23,548 bases of DNA from Bacillota bacterium (GTDB lineage: Bacteria > Bacillota > Clostridia > Oscillospirales > Acutalibacteraceae). Positions 7,494-14,587 of the stretch are shown here, piece by piece. The DNA lies in NCBI GenBank assembly GCA_030705695.1, contig JAUZPX010000013.1, forward strand, positions 1 through 23,548, written 5' to 3'. Under the pieces are notes generated by a model. The model saw only the letters and a program-made list of their open reading frames with translations. It ran no database searches and was not told where the DNA came from. The position numbers and the translations under genes are program-made. The first letter of the stretch is position 1. The number at the start of each line of letters is the position of its first letter.

Positions 7494-8747
7494 TTATTCG
7501 TAAAGCGGATAGCGGTTGCAGATTTCTGTAACTCCTGCCTGAATTTTCTCTTTGCTATTTTCAAAGTCATTGTAGGCAAGCGTTATAAACTCGGCAATCT
7601 TGTCCATATCCTGCGTGTTAAGACCTCTTGTTGTAACAGCGGCTGTGCCTAAGCGGACACCGCTTGTAACAAACGGACTTCTCGGCTCATTCGGAACCGT
7701 GTTTTTGTTTGCTGTAATATAAACTTCGTCAAGGCGATGCTCAAGTTCTTTTCCTGTGATTTCTGTATCTTTCAAGTCAAGAAGCATAACATGATTATCT
7801 GTTCCACCCGAGACGAGCTTGTTTCCTCTGTCAAGCAATCCCTTTGCCAAAGCCGCTGCATTTTCTACTATTTTGCAACCGTATTCTTTAAATTCAGGAG
7901 TAAGTGCTTCGCCAAAGCAAACAGCCTTTGCCGCAATCGTATGCATAAGCGGACCGCCTTGTGTTCCTGGGAAAATGGCTTTGTCGATATCTTTTGCATA
8001 TTCCTCGCCGCATAGGATTAATCCGCCTCTTGGGCCACGCAAGGTTTTATGCGTTGTAGTAGTTACAAAATGAGCATATGGCACAGGATTCTGATGAACT
8101 CCTGCAGCTACAAGGCCTGCAATATGAGCCATGTCAACCATTAAGTAAGCGCCGACCTCATCAGCAATCTCACGGAATTTTTTAAAATCAATTTTTCTCG
8201 GATAAGCGCTTGCACCGCAGACGATCATCTTCGGTTTGCATTCCTTAGCTTGCTCGAGTACTTTATCATAATTAATAAAATGAGTAACAGGGTCAACACC
8301 ATAGGAAACGAAATTATAGTATTTTCCCGACATATTAACAGGAGATCCGTGAGTTAAATGTCCGCCCTCGGCAAGGTTCATGCCCATAACTGTATCGCCG
8401 GGTTGCAAAAATGCAAAATAAACCGCCAAATTTGCCTGAGCTCCAGAGTGTGGCTGAACATTTGCATGTTGTGCTCCGAAAAGCTCACATGCACGTTTAC
8501 GTGCGATTTCTTCAACGATATCTACACATTCGCAACCGCCGTAATAGCGTTTGCCAGGATAACCTTCAGCATATTTATTTGTAAGCGCAGAACCCATAGC
8601 TGCCATTACGGCAGGCGAGACAAGATTTTCACTTGCGATAAGTTCAAGATTTCTGCGCTGTCTTTTCAGTTCAAGACCCATTGCATTTGCAACTTCGCTG
8701 TCAAATTTTGAAACAAAACCTATTGTATCGACCATATCCTTATACAT
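7494..8747 (-). CDS. glyA: Serine hydroxymethyltransferase
   Basis: A 417-residue cytosolic PLP enzyme that converts serine and tetrahydrofolate to glycine and 5,10-methylene-tetrahydrofolate, feeding one-carbon units to purine, thymidylate and methionine synthesis. Visible landmarks are LIASENLVSPAV, NKYAEGYPGKRYYGG, VQPHSGAQANLAVY, the VDMAHIAGLVAAG cofactor strand and the Schiff-base lysine K234 in TTTTHKTLRGPRGG. The C-terminus SGVRLGTAAVTTRG is typical. Length and motifs are complete. The ATG at 8747 follows AGGGGA. The gene has its own promoter and terminator and so appears monocistronic, though dusB upstream has no obvious terminator and may read into it. Confidence 0.97.
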   Translation of the reverse strand: MYKDMVDTIGFVSKFDSEVANAMGLELKRQRRNLELIASENLVSPAVMAAMGSALTNKYAEGYPGKRYYGGCECVDIVEEIARKRACELFGAQHANVQPHSGAQANLAVYFAFLQPGDTVMGMNLAEGGHLTHGSPVNMSGKYYNFVSYGVDPVTHFINYDKVLEQAKECKPKMIVCGASAYPRKIDFKKFREIADEVGAYLMVDMAHIAGLVAAGVHQNPVPYAHFVTTTTHKTLRGPRGGLILCGEEYAKDIDKAIFPGTQGGPLMHTIAAKAVCFGEALTPEFKEYGCKIVENAAALAKGLLDRGNKLVSGGTDNHVMLLDLKDTEITGKELEHRLDEVYITANKNTVPNEPRSPFVTSGVRLGTAAVTTRGLNTQDMDKIAEFITLAYNDFENSKEKIQAGVTEICNRYPLYE

Positions 8748-8781
8748 TTAAAAACATCCCCTAAATTAAACTTCTTGTCAG

Positions 8782-8810
8782 ATTATACACGTTTTCGACA
8801 CGTTAATCAA
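8782..8810 (-). promoter_or_regulatory. glyA promoter with a direct repeat between the -35 and -10
   Basis: On the minus strand TTGATT (8810-8805), 17-base spacer, TATAAT (8787-8782). Two copies of AACGTGT (plus-strand ACACGTT at 8787-8793 and 8798-8804) start 11 bases apart, one helical turn, and fill the spacer. They could be a repressor site; no regulator is identified. Confidence 0.6.
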
Positions 8811-8840
8811 TAGATAACTAATTGAATTTTACATACATCT

Positions 8841-9818
8841 TTATTTAATTATAATCTTATTTTGAATATTTATAATCAAACTCTTTAAGTCATCGAAAGT
8901 ATTCAAAGCGCAGGCTTCTCGGCGAAATTCCGCTGCGCCGTGAAAACCCTTTAAATACCACCCGACATGCTTCCGAGCTTCCTTCATTGCGATACGCTCA
9001 CCCTTATAACAACAAAGCGTTTCAATATGCCTGAGCATTACAGAAAGCTTTTCCGCTTCGGAAGGCGGCGGAATCGTTATGCCGTTGCTCAAATATGAGT
9101 TTATAGCCATAAAAAGCCATGGGTTTCCCATAGCAGCACGGCCTACCATAATAAGATCACAATTCGTTTCATCAAACATTTTAGCGGCCGCCTGCGGAGA
9201 ATCCACATCTCCGTTGCCGATAACAGGTATATTTACAGCTTCTTTTACTTTTGCGATTATTTCTAAGTCCGCCGACGGAGCATACATTTGCTCCCGTGTT
9301 CTGCCATGTACGGTAATTGCATCTGCGCCGTTTTCTTCGCAAATCTTTGCAACCTCAACCGCATTAACGCTTTGAGCATCCCAGCCTTTTCGTATCTTTA
9401 CCGTTACGGGAACTGTGCTGATTTTCTTTACGGCTTTAACAATTTCACCGCAAAGCTTCGGGTTTTTCATTAAAGCAGCACCACTTCCGCCTCCTGCAAT
9501 TTTCGGAGCAGGGCAACCCATGTTTATATCAAGGATATCGGGGTTACGTGTCAGTGCGAACTCAGCCCCTGCAACTACGACAGCAGGATCATCACCGAAA
9601 AGCTGTATTCCTGCGGGGCGTTCATTTTCGCCGATTACCATTAGCTCTTTTGAGCGTTCACTGTTATATGCTATTCCTTTTGCGCTTACCATTTCGCTTA
9701 CAACATAAGCCGCGCCAAACGAGGCACAAAGCTCCCGAAAAGCGCGGTCAGCAACGCCTGCCATTGGGGCAAGCGCACAATATCCGTCAATCTTCACATT
9801 TCCTATTTTAACACTCAA
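8841..9818 (-). CDS. dusB: tRNA-dihydrouridine synthase B
   Basis: A 325-residue FMN-dependent enzyme that reduces uridine in the tRNA D-loop with NADPH. It has the TIM-barrel start YCALAPMAGVADRAFR, the catalytic cysteine C102 in DINMGCPAPKI, the FMN-binding VTVKIRKGW and VHGRTREQ segments, IGNGDV and VGRAAMGNPWLF. The C-terminal helical domain (KEARKHVGWYLKG) recognises tRNA. The start is a TTG at 9818, supported by AGGTGA at 9831-9826 seven bases before it. That Shine-Dalgarno contains the stop codon TGA of the upstream Ser/Thr-rich protein, so the two genes are translationally coupled. No ATG fits: the next downstream candidates would cut into the conserved N-terminus. dusB often sits in such housekeeping clusters in Firmicutes. 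Confidence 0.95.
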   Translation of the reverse strand: MSVKIGNVKIDGYCALAPMAGVADRAFRELCASFGAAYVVSEMVSAKGIAYNSERSKELMVIGENERPAGIQLFGDDPAVVVAGAEFALTRNPDILDINMGCPAPKIAGGGSGAALMKNPKLCGEIVKAVKKISTVPVTVKIRKGWDAQSVNAVEVAKICEENGADAITVHGRTREQMYAPSADLEIIAKVKEAVNIPVIGNGDVDSPQAAAKMFDETNCDLIMVGRAAMGNPWLFMAINSYLSNGITIPPPSEAEKLSVMLRHIETLCCYKGERIAMKEARKHVGWYLKGFHGAAEFRREACALNTFDDLKSLIINIQNKIIIK

Positions 9819-9825
9819 CTGAATT

Positions 9826-10290
9826 TCACCTGTAATATTTATCGTCTAATAAGCCGGTTCTTCTTCTGATTTTAGAATTATCCTGATAACGCTTTTTGCC
9901 GCTTGGTGTTGTCCTTCCGCTGCGGGCACTTAATATTACTGCCGCAATAAAGGCAATTGAAACTGCTAAAATCAGCCATTCAAATGTACCGATTGGTACT
10001 CCCAGCGATTTATCTGTTCCCTGTATTCCAGCACCGATTACTGTTGGAATTACAACTTCACCGCTGCTAACTTGAGGTAATTGAGGCTCTGTCGATGCTG
10101 AAACAGTACTTCTTGTATTCGGAGCACTTGAAATGTTGGTTGCATTTTGAACGTTTGTTGAATTTTGAACAGCGGTTGTACTTTGTACGTCAGTCGATAC
10201 GCTTGTAGGCGCAGCAAAAGCACTCATGCCGCAAAGCACAAGCAATATAGCTGAAATAAAAACAAACAACAAAACTTTTACCGACCTCAT
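9826..10290 (-). CDS. Exported Ser/Thr-rich single-pass membrane protein, unknown function
   Basis: A 154-residue protein I cannot assign to a family. It has a signal peptide (RSVKVLLFVFISAILLVLCGMSAFA) written here as a hydrophobic run of about 25 residues ending AFA/A. A low-complexity Ser/Thr/Asn/Val segment follows (TTAVQNSTNVQNATNISS), then a Pro/Val-rich stretch, one transmembrane helix (FEWLILAVSIAFIAAVIL) and a basic cytoplasmic tail (KKRYQDNSKIRRR). The extracellular part is about 75 residues long and looks like a stalk. The longest ORF starts at 10296, but GGAGG touches that ATG directly; the ATG at 10290 is 6 bases from it and is preferred. The stop overlaps the ribosome site of dusB, so the pair is an operon, an odd pairing for a tRNA enzyme. 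Confidence 0.7.
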   Translation of the reverse strand: MRSVKVLLFVFISAILLVLCGMSAFAAPTSVSTDVQSTTAVQNSTNVQNATNISSAPNTRSTVSASTEPQLPQVSSGEVVIPTVIGAGIQGTDKSLGVPIGTFEWLILAVSIAFIAAVILSARSGRTTPSGKKRYQDNSKIRRRTGLLDDKYYR

Positions 10291-10323
10291 TAACATCCTC
10301 CGAAACTTTTTGAATTAATAATA

Positions 10324-10352
10324 ATTATATCAATTCCCATTACGTATTGCAA
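10324..10352 (-). promoter_or_regulatory. Extended -10 promoter of the Ser/Thr-rich protein and dusB operon
   Basis: On the minus strand TTGCAA (10352-10347), 17-base spacer ending in TGA, then TATAAT (10329-10324). Transcription would begin near 10317, about 27 bases before the start codon. Confidence 0.6.
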
Positions 10353-10360
10353 TGATTCAT

Positions 10361-10394
10361 ATAAAAAACTGTGAGCGTTTAACGCCCACAGTTT
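10361..10394 (-). terminator. Rho-independent terminator after spoIIP
   Basis: On the minus strand the stem is ACTGTGGGCGT, loop TAA, ACGCTCACAGT (11 pairs with one G-U, extendable by A-T pairs), followed by TTTTTTAT. It begins 11 bases after the spoIIP stop. Confidence 0.85.
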
Positions 10395-10404
10395 AAATAT
10401 TTGT

Positions 10405-11487
10405 TTACTGCGCTTTTAATGCCTTGGCAAGAACATTTCCAAGCAAATCTCCGCTTAACTTTGCTTCTGCAATTGTGTTGGCATCAGTTCCCACTTCAAT
10501 AAGCACTGAACCCGTGTTAACTTCTTCATTATAACAGAAATTACCGAAATCCATAGGACGTGTCATGCCTGGATACATTGTTTCGGCTGTTTTTTGAATT
10601 TGTAAAGCAAACCGCAAATTTTTCTCCCAGTTTGGAAAGCCAAGTGTTCCGTCTCCGTCATAGCCTGTTGTAATCATAATCTGCGCTGCTTTTTGACCAT
10701 TATATATAAATGTGGGCTTTATCTTTTGATTATCTGAGGTTTCAATGGCATCTCTGTGGATATCAATCTCAACTTTTAAAGACGGATACTCTTTCAGATA
10801 GCTTCGCACAGTATCCTCGCTTCGTCCGTAGGCTCCGTTATAGCTGGGATAATCGTGATGCGTAGTATTATGAAGAGTACCAATACCCGCCGCATTCAAA
10901 ACTTTAGCTATTTCATCACCAACTTGAGTTACATTTTCATCATCGTTTGTGCTGCGAGAATAGCTGCTTGAATAATAATATCCGAAATCATTTTTCATAT
11001 ACGCTTCACAAGCATGCGTATGATAAATGAGCACTTGTGGTGCTGAAGTATTTTGCATTGAAAATCCTAAAGGATAGCTTAATTCCTGACCGATATTCAA
11101 TCCGTAACCTGTGGAGTTTTTTACAAAGATGTTTTGATATTGAGCTCCCGAGCCGCCGTACTGCGTTTCAATAATAGAATATTTTTTCTCTCCGGCATGC
11201 GCTTTTGCGCTTTCGGGTGATTCTGTATCGTGACTGTTGTTTTGGTTATCGTCTGCTTTTTTTACAGTAGAGACTGATGTTTTTGAGACATTAGACGTCT
11301 TTTCGGAATATGTTATATTAGAGTATTCAACAGATCCGTTCGGTAACTCGAGCTTAGCAACGTACAGGAGCGGCGTATTTGCCGAAATACCCAAAGATAT
11401 CGGCAACCTAATTCCTGTACAAACAACTGCCATTATTGTTATTATAATCGCACAAAGTATAGCAAAAGAATTTCGAATTCTTTTCAA
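10405..11487 (-). CDS. spoIIP: Stage II sporulation protein P
   Basis: A 360-residue membrane-anchored peptidoglycan amidase and endopeptidase. In Bacillus it works with SpoIID and SpoIIM to dissolve septal wall and drive engulfment. An N-terminal signal anchor (about residues 8-26) is followed by a linker rich in Ser, Asn and Lys to about 100, then the catalytic domain: LIYHTHACEAY with H156 and E161, DIHRDAIE with H244, and the closing SVLIEVGTDANTIAEA. The start is a TTG at 11487, with GGAGGG at 11501-11496 eight bases upstream; the nearby ATG in that gap is out of frame and stops after three codons. It follows gpr on the same strand, the same order as in Bacillus. A sigma-E-like promoter lies in the gap. 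Confidence 0.95.
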   Translation of the reverse strand: MKRIRNSFAILCAIIITIMAVVCTGIRLPISLGISANTPLLYVAKLELPNGSVEYSNITYSEKTSNVSKTSVSTVKKADDNQNNSHDTESPESAKAHAGEKKYSIIETQYGGSGAQYQNIFVKNSTGYGLNIGQELSYPLGFSMQNTSAPQVLIYHTHACEAYMKNDFGYYYSSSYSRSTNDDENVTQVGDEIAKVLNAAGIGTLHNTTHHDYPSYNGAYGRSEDTVRSYLKEYPSLKVEIDIHRDAIETSDNQKIKPTFIYNGQKAAQIMITTGYDGDGTLGFPNWEKNLRFALQIQKTAETMYPGMTRPMDFGNFCYNEEVNTGSVLIEVGTDANTIAEAKLSGDLLGNVLAKALKAQ

Positions 11488-11519
11488 TGTTTCATCCCTC
11501 CGCTTTGCATATCTGATAA

Positions 11520-11548
11520 AGAATATGAAAATTTACATGCAGATATGC
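11520..11548 (-). promoter_or_regulatory. Candidate sigma-E promoter of spoIIP
   Basis: On the minus strand GCATATC (11548-11542; consensus KMATATT, 6 of 7) and CATATTCT (11527-11520; consensus CATACAMT, 6 of 8) are 14 bases apart, which is the sigma-E spacing. spoIIP is a mother-cell sigma-E gene in Bacillus. A perfect 9-bp inverted repeat, GCATATCTG (11507-11515) and CAGATATGC (11540-11548), overlaps the -35 and encloses the -10. Confidence 0.45.
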
Positions 11549-11578
11549 CGAAGTTCAGATTAGACAATACCGATATTT

Positions 11579-12466
11579 TTATTTTACAAGTGAAAGAAGA
11601 TCGGAAATAGAAAAATCAGGATGCAGAGCACAGTTTACAGACATTCCTATTAGTTTTGCGGAACGTTCGATGAGTAAATCTATCTCTCTTGGTGTTACAA
11701 CCATCATACGGCCGTCGGGAGATACCTCTTCACGTATTGCTTCGCTTGCTCTTTCATCATCTGGAACAAGCAAATCGGCCGCAAGAGTAGCTGCATCAAC
11801 AACAGTCGGTACTCCCATACTTATTACAGGAACTCCCATGGTTTCTTGAGTAATTTTCGTGCGATGATTTCCAACTCCTGCACCTGGAGAAATCCCTGTA
11901 TTTGAAATTTGAAGCGTACAGCCAAGTCGGGAAAGTTTTCGGGAAGCCAATGCATCTATAACTACAATGGCGGTTGGTTTTATCTTGCCGATAATACCTG
12001 AAATAAGCTCTCCTGTTTCTATACCTGTTTGCCCCGTAACACCAGTTGAAAAAACCGCAACAGGTCGTAACTGATCAAGTCCCGTTGCACGTGCAAGCTC
12101 ACCTGTAATATGCCTTGTCGCCAATACGCCTGAAGCCGTTTTGGGCCCCAATGCATCCGGCGTAATGTTGCTGTTGCCAAGCCCTGCAATTAAAATTAAT
12201 CCGTCTTTCGGTAACAGCCTGCGGATTTCGTCTGCAATATTAAGTAAGCGTTCATCCGTATCTTTGAAATTATCGGTAAGCGGGGGTAGATCGATCGTGA
12301 TATACATCCCTTTTTCTTTGTGTAATGATCTGGCGGCTTCATCACTTTTGATTTCTAATCGTGTAATCTCCATTCCACTGACTTCTTCGCTTTTTAAATC
12401 CACTCCCTGAATTTCATCGCCTAAGCTTTCTTTTTCTTCAATGGCAAGATCTGTTCGAAACTGCAT
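11579..12466 (-). CDS. gpr: GPR endopeptidase (germination protease, family A25)
   Basis: A 295-residue protease that starts degradation of small acid-soluble spore proteins at germination. It is made in the forespore as a zymogen and self-trims a short N-terminal propeptide. The conserved start FRTDLAIEEKE is followed by the core with the two proposed catalytic aspartates: D104 in NITPDALGP and D171 in VIDALASR. ISNTGISPGAGVGNHR and the GVPTVVDAATL segment are also diagnostic. The protein is shorter than the Bacillus enzyme (about 370) but normal for Clostridia. The ATG at 12466 has AGGGGA upstream. It precedes spoIIP with a 91-base gap. Expression should depend on sigma-G; a GTATA upstream with CAAATAATA about 15 bases later is only a weak match. 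Confidence 0.95.
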   Translation of the reverse strand: MQFRTDLAIEEKESLGDEIQGVDLKSEEVSGMEITRLEIKSDEAARSLHKEKGMYITIDLPPLTDNFKDTDERLLNIADEIRRLLPKDGLILIAGLGNSNITPDALGPKTASGVLATRHITGELARATGLDQLRPVAVFSTGVTGQTGIETGELISGIIGKIKPTAIVVIDALASRKLSRLGCTLQISNTGISPGAGVGNHRTKITQETMGVPVISMGVPTVVDAATLAADLLVPDDERASEAIREEVSPDGRMMVVTPREIDLLIERSAKLIGMSVNCALHPDFSISDLLSLVK

Positions 12467-12551
12467 TTACGCTTCCCCTTTTATAAATTTTTATTATTAT
12501 TTGTAAATTTTGGTTTAATATACAATTCAACTATTTTTTATAAATATACAC

Positions 12552-12580
12552 TTTACTTTTTAATAGAAAAATACTATAAT
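12552..12580 (+). promoter_or_regulatory. Sigma-A-like promoter of the C1A peptidase gene
   Basis: TTTACT (12552-12557), 17-base spacer, perfect TATAAT (12575-12580). The ribosome site AAAGGAA lies rather far (about 12 bases) from the ATG at 12622. Confidence 0.55.
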
Positions 12581-12621
12581 GCATAGCATACAAAATAATT
12601 TCCAAAGGAAATAAAATTAAT

Positions 12622-14454
12622 ATGAAAAATTTTTTAAACATTAAATTTATACTGTCTGTATCCATGGCGGCGACAATAATTTTCTCTGGATGTTCAGCTA
12701 TATTTCAAGCACAACATATTAATAGTTCTGATTCAAAATTCAATTTTAAACTTGTTAAGCCGCAAACAACCTCATATTATAAGACCTATGAGAGCTTAAA
12801 ATCAAAAGGCGTAAACAATTCTGGGTTGGCTCCTGAGCAATACTCAAAAAAGGGAACTGTCATAGCAACAGGTAGCAGCACTTTACCTTCAAGATACAGC
12901 TCTGCCGATTTAGGTTACACAACACCTGTAAGAGATCAGGGTAACTATAGCTCATGCTGGGCATTTTCAGGTTTGGCAAGCTTAGAAACATACCTCCTGC
13001 GCAATGGCCGCGGAACAAATATTTTTGCTCCAAAACACGCTACTTGCTGGGGAACACCTCAATCTGACGGAACTGGCTGGCAACGCACATACATAGACGG
13101 CGGCTACCCTGAAATCATTCTCGGATATCTAACCTCATGGTCAGGTCCACGAAATGAAAGCGATTTCCCTTACAATATGTCAAGCCCATTAACATCTGCA
13201 CAAATTAACAGCGGCAATACCAAATACGGTGTAAACGGCATAATCTACTTAGATGATGACAGAACAACAATTAAAAATGCGATTATGAAATACGGTTCGG
13301 TAGTTTCTGGATATAATTCAATTGAACAATTTTACAACGATTCTGACACGTCTTTCTATTGTCCTACTGAACAATCCAGCTTTTCTGGCCATGCCGTAAC
13401 TTTGGTTGGTTGGGATGATAACTACTCAAAATCAAATTTTACTGTACAACCAAGCGAAAACGGTGCTTGGATTATAAAGAACAGTTGGGGAAACTATAAT
13501 TCATTAGGCGGATATTTCTATATTTCATATGATGATGCTTATCTGCTAACACAAGTTTTCGGTTCTCCTTTTTCAATTACAAGTGTTTTAGATTTGACGG
13601 ATAGTTCTAAAATTTATCAGAATGAGAAATACGGCGCTACTTATGATATGCAAATACAATATAGCGATAATACGTCACCCAGCGTAATAACATACATGAA
13701 TGTATTTAATTTTACCGCTGACCATAATAAGCTTGACCAAGTTGAATTTGAAACTCAGTCAGCAGGTGCCAATTATAATGTATACTACATACCTATTGTA
13801 AACGGCTCGCCGGATTCAAATCAAAATAACTGGTCTCTTATAACTAACGGAACCGTACCTTACAATGGATATATAACCGCAGATTGCAAAAAATATACTA
13901 TGCCTGTCGGTCAAGCGGCAATCGGTGTTACGATTGATATATCTAATTTACAATCTGGTTCTGTCAATACTTTGGGTTGCGATGAATGGCTTTCAGACAC
14001 AGATAACAACATGATATTTTTGCCAAGTCCTCAACGAGGGCAAAGCTATATTAAAATAAATAATACGTTATACGATCTTCTTGATGTTTATACAAAAATG
14101 TATAACGATAATATAGGCAGTACGCTTGTAATTAAAGCAATTTCCACATCAGGTATCGTAAATCCAACTTCAGCTCCCACTACAATACCAACTTCCCCAA
14201 GTACTTCGCCTGTAACCATTGCTCCTACACAGGCGCCAACACAAAACCCAGATTATACTATTGGAGATGTAAATCAGGACGGTGCTGTTAACTTAAAAGA
14301 TGTAACCACAATTCAGAAATATCTCGCACGATTATTATCATTAAACTCTTCACAGTTGCTGGCAAGCGATATTAACCATAACAATAAAGTTGAACTGAAA
14401 GATGCCAGCATTTTACAAGAGTATCTATGCAAACTTATCAAACAGCTGCCGTAA
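12622..14454 (+). CDS. Papain-like (C1A) peptidase lipoprotein with lectin-like domain and C-terminal dockerin
   Basis: A 610-residue exported cysteine peptidase. The N-terminus is a signal peptide ending FSGC, so C24 could be lipidated, although Phe at -3 is not ideal. The C1A catalytic domain runs from about 88 to 315 with oxyanion Gln106 (RDQG), nucleophile Cys112 (SSCWAFS), His257 (SGHAVTLVGW) and Asn287 (IIKNSWG), all intact. Residues 330-510 match the pattern of the lectin-like domain that follows C1A domains in clostridial surface peptidases. A Pro/Thr linker (515-542) leads to a type I dockerin at 545-610, with calcium loops DVNQDGAVNLKD and DINHNNKVELKD; the second lacks the usual DG. 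A dockerin implies binding to a cohesin scaffold, while a lipobox implies membrane anchoring. The next gene also encodes a surface protein with a similar linker. Confidence 0.88.
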   Translation: MKNFLNIKFILSVSMAATIIFSGCSAIFQAQHINSSDSKFNFKLVKPQTTSYYKTYESLKSKGVNNSGLAPEQYSKKGTVIATGSSTLPSRYSSADLGYTTPVRDQGNYSSCWAFSGLASLETYLLRNGRGTNIFAPKHATCWGTPQSDGTGWQRTYIDGGYPEIILGYLTSWSGPRNESDFPYNMSSPLTSAQINSGNTKYGVNGIIYLDDDRTTIKNAIMKYGSVVSGYNSIEQFYNDSDTSFYCPTEQSSFSGHAVTLVGWDDNYSKSNFTVQPSENGAWIIKNSWGNYNSLGGYFYISYDDAYLLTQVFGSPFSITSVLDLTDSSKIYQNEKYGATYDMQIQYSDNTSPSVITYMNVFNFTADHNKLDQVEFETQSAGANYNVYYIPIVNGSPDSNQNNWSLITNGTVPYNGYITADCKKYTMPVGQAAIGVTIDISNLQSGSVNTLGCDEWLSDTDNNMIFLPSPQRGQSYIKINNTLYDLLDVYTKMYNDNIGSTLVIKAISTSGIVNPTSAPTTIPTSPSTSPVTIAPTQAPTQNPDYTIGDVNQDGAVNLKDVTTIQKYLARLLSLNSSQLLASDINHNNKVELKDASILQEYLCKLIKQLP

Positions 14455-14513
14455 TTTTAAAATATTGATATAAAAATATTTTTGACTTTTTCCCTATTTT
14501 TCCTTATATTGCG

Positions 14514-14542
14514 TTGACATTGTTAACTACATCATCTATAAT
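14514..14542 (+). promoter_or_regulatory. Perfect consensus promoter of the repeat-containing surface protein
   Basis: TTGACA (14514-14519), exactly 17 bases, TATAAT (14537-14542). The spacer and -10 lie inside a perfect 13-bp inverted repeat, so the site may also be an operator. Transcription should begin near 14549, within the right arm. Confidence 0.8.
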
Positions 14543-14560
14543 GATGTAGTTAATTTTTTT
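14523..14560 (+). terminator. Terminator of the C1A peptidase gene overlapping the next promoter
   Basis: Perfect arms TTAACTACATCAT (14523-14535) and ATGATGTAGTTAA (14541-14553) with loop CTATA, followed by seven T (14554-14560). Transcripts from upstream would form the full hairpin, whereas transcripts from the overlapping promoter start inside the right arm and would not. Confidence 0.65.
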
Positions 14561-14587
14561 CTCGAAAATAAATTAGGGGGATATATT

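Noticed and set aside
12467..12540. Sigma-G promoter of gpr (GTATA and CAAATAATA)
   Set aside because: The -10 lacks the proper CATNNTA spacing in an AT-rich stretch; too weak to list as a feature.
14457..14487. AAAATATT/AATATTTT hairpin as the terminator of the peptidase gene
   Set aside because: The stem has no G-C pair; the 13-bp hairpin at 14523-14560 is far better.
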